64,000 nt of DNA from Echinicola arenosa (GTDB lineage: Bacteria; Bacteroidota; Bacteroidia; Cytophagales; Cyclobacteriaceae), in the NCBI RefSeq assembly GCF_014841125.1, contig NZ_JACYTQ010000006.1, forward strand, positions 1-64,000, given 5' to 3'. Below, in pieces: positions 62,588-64,000 of the stretch. Both the position numbers and the translations under genes were made by a program. Within the stretch, counting starts at the first letter, position 1, and every line of letters begins with the position of its first letter. Under the pieces are notes generated by a model. It made no database searches, was not told the origin of the DNA, and saw only the letters and a program-made list of their open reading frames with translations.

Positions 62588-64000
62588 TGAAGACATTAAA
62601 GGACATATTGTACAAAGTCTCTTTGACATCTACTACCGGTGATATGGAAGTGGAGGTGAAAGATATTGTCTTCGACAGCCGAAAAGTCGGTGAAGGGTCG
62701 GTGTTTGTGGCGGTGGCTGGCACTCAGGTGGATGGACATGAGTTTATTGCTCAGGCCATCCAAAAAGGAGCTAAGAGTATAGTTTGTGAAGCCCTTCCAG
62801 GGGAGCTGAACAAGGAAATCACCTTTGTACAAGTGGTTGACTCAGCGAAGGCTTTGGGGGTAATGGCTTCTAATTACTATGGTAATCCTTCTAGCAAATT
62901 GAAGGTTGTGGCAGTTACAGGAACCAATGGAAAAACTACTTGTGTGACCTTATTGCATAAGCTTTTCATGGAGTTGGGATATGTCACGGGTATGTTGAGT
63001 ACAGTAGAGAATAAGATTAATGATGCAATTATTCCTTCTACTCATACCACACCTGACAGTGTCGCTATCAACCAGCTTATGGCGGGGATGGTAGAAAAAG
63101 GCTGTACCCATTGCTTTATGGAAGCCAGTTCGCATGCGATCGTTCAGGAGAGAATGGCCGGATTGACTTTGGCAGGGGCTGTATTTACCAATATTTCCCA
63201 TGACCATTTGGATTATCATGGGACTTTTGATGATTACATTAAGGCCAAGAAAAAACTCTTTGATGAGTTACCTAAGGATGCCTTTGCTTTGGTTAATGCT
63301 GATGATAAGCGCGGGATGGTGATGATGCAAAACACCAAAGCCAATAAGCATACTTATGGATTGAAATATCCTACCGACTTTAAAGCCAAGGTGATCAGCA
63401 ATACTCTTCAAGGGTTGGAGTTGGATATCAATGGCAAGCAGGCTTGGTTTCGATTGATAGGAGAATTCAATGCTTATAATATTACCAGTGTTTTAGGTTC
63501 AGCCGTACTACTGGGAGAAGAAGAAGATGAAGTATTGATGCAGCTCTCCAAAATCAAAGGGGCAAATGGAAGGTTTGACCAGTTAGTAGTGGAGGGAATC
63601 ACAGCTATTGTAGATTATGCGCACACTCCTGATGCTTTGGAAAACGTACTTAAAACGATTCAAGGAGTAAGGACTGGTGGTGAAAAAGTCATTACCGTAG
63701 TGGGTTGTGGAGGAAATAGGGATAAGGCCAAGCGTCCTGTCATGGCGAAGATCGCTACAGAGATGAGCGAAAAGGTGGTTTTGACTTCTGACAATCCTAG
63801 GGATGAAGAGCCAATGGATATCCTGAAGGACATGGAGGCAGGGGTAAATCCGGTGGCTTTCAAAAAGACCCTCGTTATTGCTGACCGAAGGGAGGCGATC
63901 AAAACGGCATGTGTCATGGCCGAGAAAGGGGATATTATCCTTATTGCAGGTAAGGGACATGAAACTTACCAGGAGATCAAGGGAGTGAAACACCCTTTTG
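62587..64000 (+). CDS. murE: UDP-MurNAc-tripeptide synthetase MurE (3' end beyond window)
   Basis: Mur ligase adding the third amino acid to UDP-MurNAc-L-Ala-D-Glu. The frame is open to the window end, 471 codons, lacking only a short C-terminus (relatives are about 490). ATP loop VTGTNGKTT at about 111-119; TPDSVAINQLM and MEASSHAI, then TNISHDHLDYHGTFDDY are conserved. DNPRDEEP (about 402) is the motif that selects meso-diaminopimelate, so the product is the DAP form. Starts at ATG 62587, overlapping the ftsI stop. Confidence 0.93.
   Translation, partial: MKTLKDILYKVSLTSTTGDMEVEVKDIVFDSRKVGEGSVFVAVAGTQVDGHEFIAQAIQKGAKSIVCEALPGELNKEITFVQVVDSAKALGVMASNYYGNPSSKLKVVAVTGTNGKTTCVTLLHKLFMELGYVTGMLSTVENKINDAIIPSTHTTPDSVAINQLMAGMVEKGCTHCFMEASSHAIVQERMAGLTLAGAVFTNISHDHLDYHGTFDDYIKAKKKLFDELPKDAFALVNADDKRGMVMMQNTKANKHTYGLKYPTDFKAKVISNTLQGLELDINGKQAWFRLIGEFNAYNITSVLGSAVLLGEEEDEVLMQLSKIKGANGRFDQLVVEGITAIVDYAHTPDALENVLKTIQGVRTGGEKVITVVGCGGNRDKAKRPVMAKIATEMSEKVVLTSDNPRDEEPMDILKDMEAGVNPVAFKKTLVIADRREAIKTACVMAEKGDIILIAGKGHETYQEIKGVKHPF

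Overview
The window looks like chromosomal DNA of a Bacteroidota bacterium, most likely order Cytophagales near Cyclobacteriaceae (Echinicola, Cyclobacterium or Algoriphagus type). This rests on a SusC/SusD pair, a type IX secretion (T9SS) cargo protein divergent from a PorP/SprF gene, lipoboxes typical of the phylum, -7 promoter boxes of the form TAnnTTTG, frequent TTG/GTG starts and weak ribosome binding sites. The genus is inferred from family memory, not from a search.

Left third (1-27700): an accessory, repeat-rich region. An XRE regulator is followed by a structured non-coding stretch. Next come a TlpA-like thioredoxin protein, SusC and SusD on the plus strand, and convergent to them a small exported peptide (DUF6520-like) and a MauE/DoxX-like membrane redox protein. 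A Crp-like regulator follows. From 11.8 to 14.6 kb lies a REP-type palindrome array around two copies of an HUH (Y1) transposase with identical protein sequence. A four-gene minus-strand cassette (DUF5675 protein, two small membrane proteins and a 254-residue protein) looks phage-derived. A serine hydrolase flanked by about 51-bp direct repeats, a GH20 lipoprotein, and small metabolic and outer-membrane genes (including a HAEPLYID-family protein) complete this part.

Middle (27.7-41.5 kb): tRNA-Leu(CAA) with a broken 5' tRNA duplicate beside it, then mainly housekeeping genes: a SAM hydrolase, PhoH, GNAT, an outer-membrane barrel, ComEC, an enoyl-CoA hydratase, RecQ, an uncharacterised protein, a Nudix enzyme, a TPR lipoprotein, threonylcarbamoyl-AMP synthase and Pgk, followed by RlpA and YaaA on the other strand.

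Right third (41.5-64 kb): a 1869-residue T9SS type B cargo divergent from PorP/SprF; an M48 protease; three lipoprotein hydrolases (M81, phosphotriesterase-like, SMP-30-like); GpsA overlapping a PlsB-like acyltransferase; an LpxR-like lipid A deacylase; a polyprenyl diphosphate synthase; and the start of the division and cell wall cluster mraZ-rsmH-ftsL-ftsI-murE, with murE cut by the window edge. A MraZ-type operator sits just upstream of mraZ.

The most unusual content is non-coding. At least five families of hairpin repeats are scattered between genes. A 20-22 bp mini-palindrome interrupts two sequences that also exist uninterrupted in the window. A branched inverted repeat at 1082-1210 resembles a structured RNA or a MITE. 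The best candidate for an undescribed protein system is the TlpA / SusCD / DUF6520 peptide / MauE locus.
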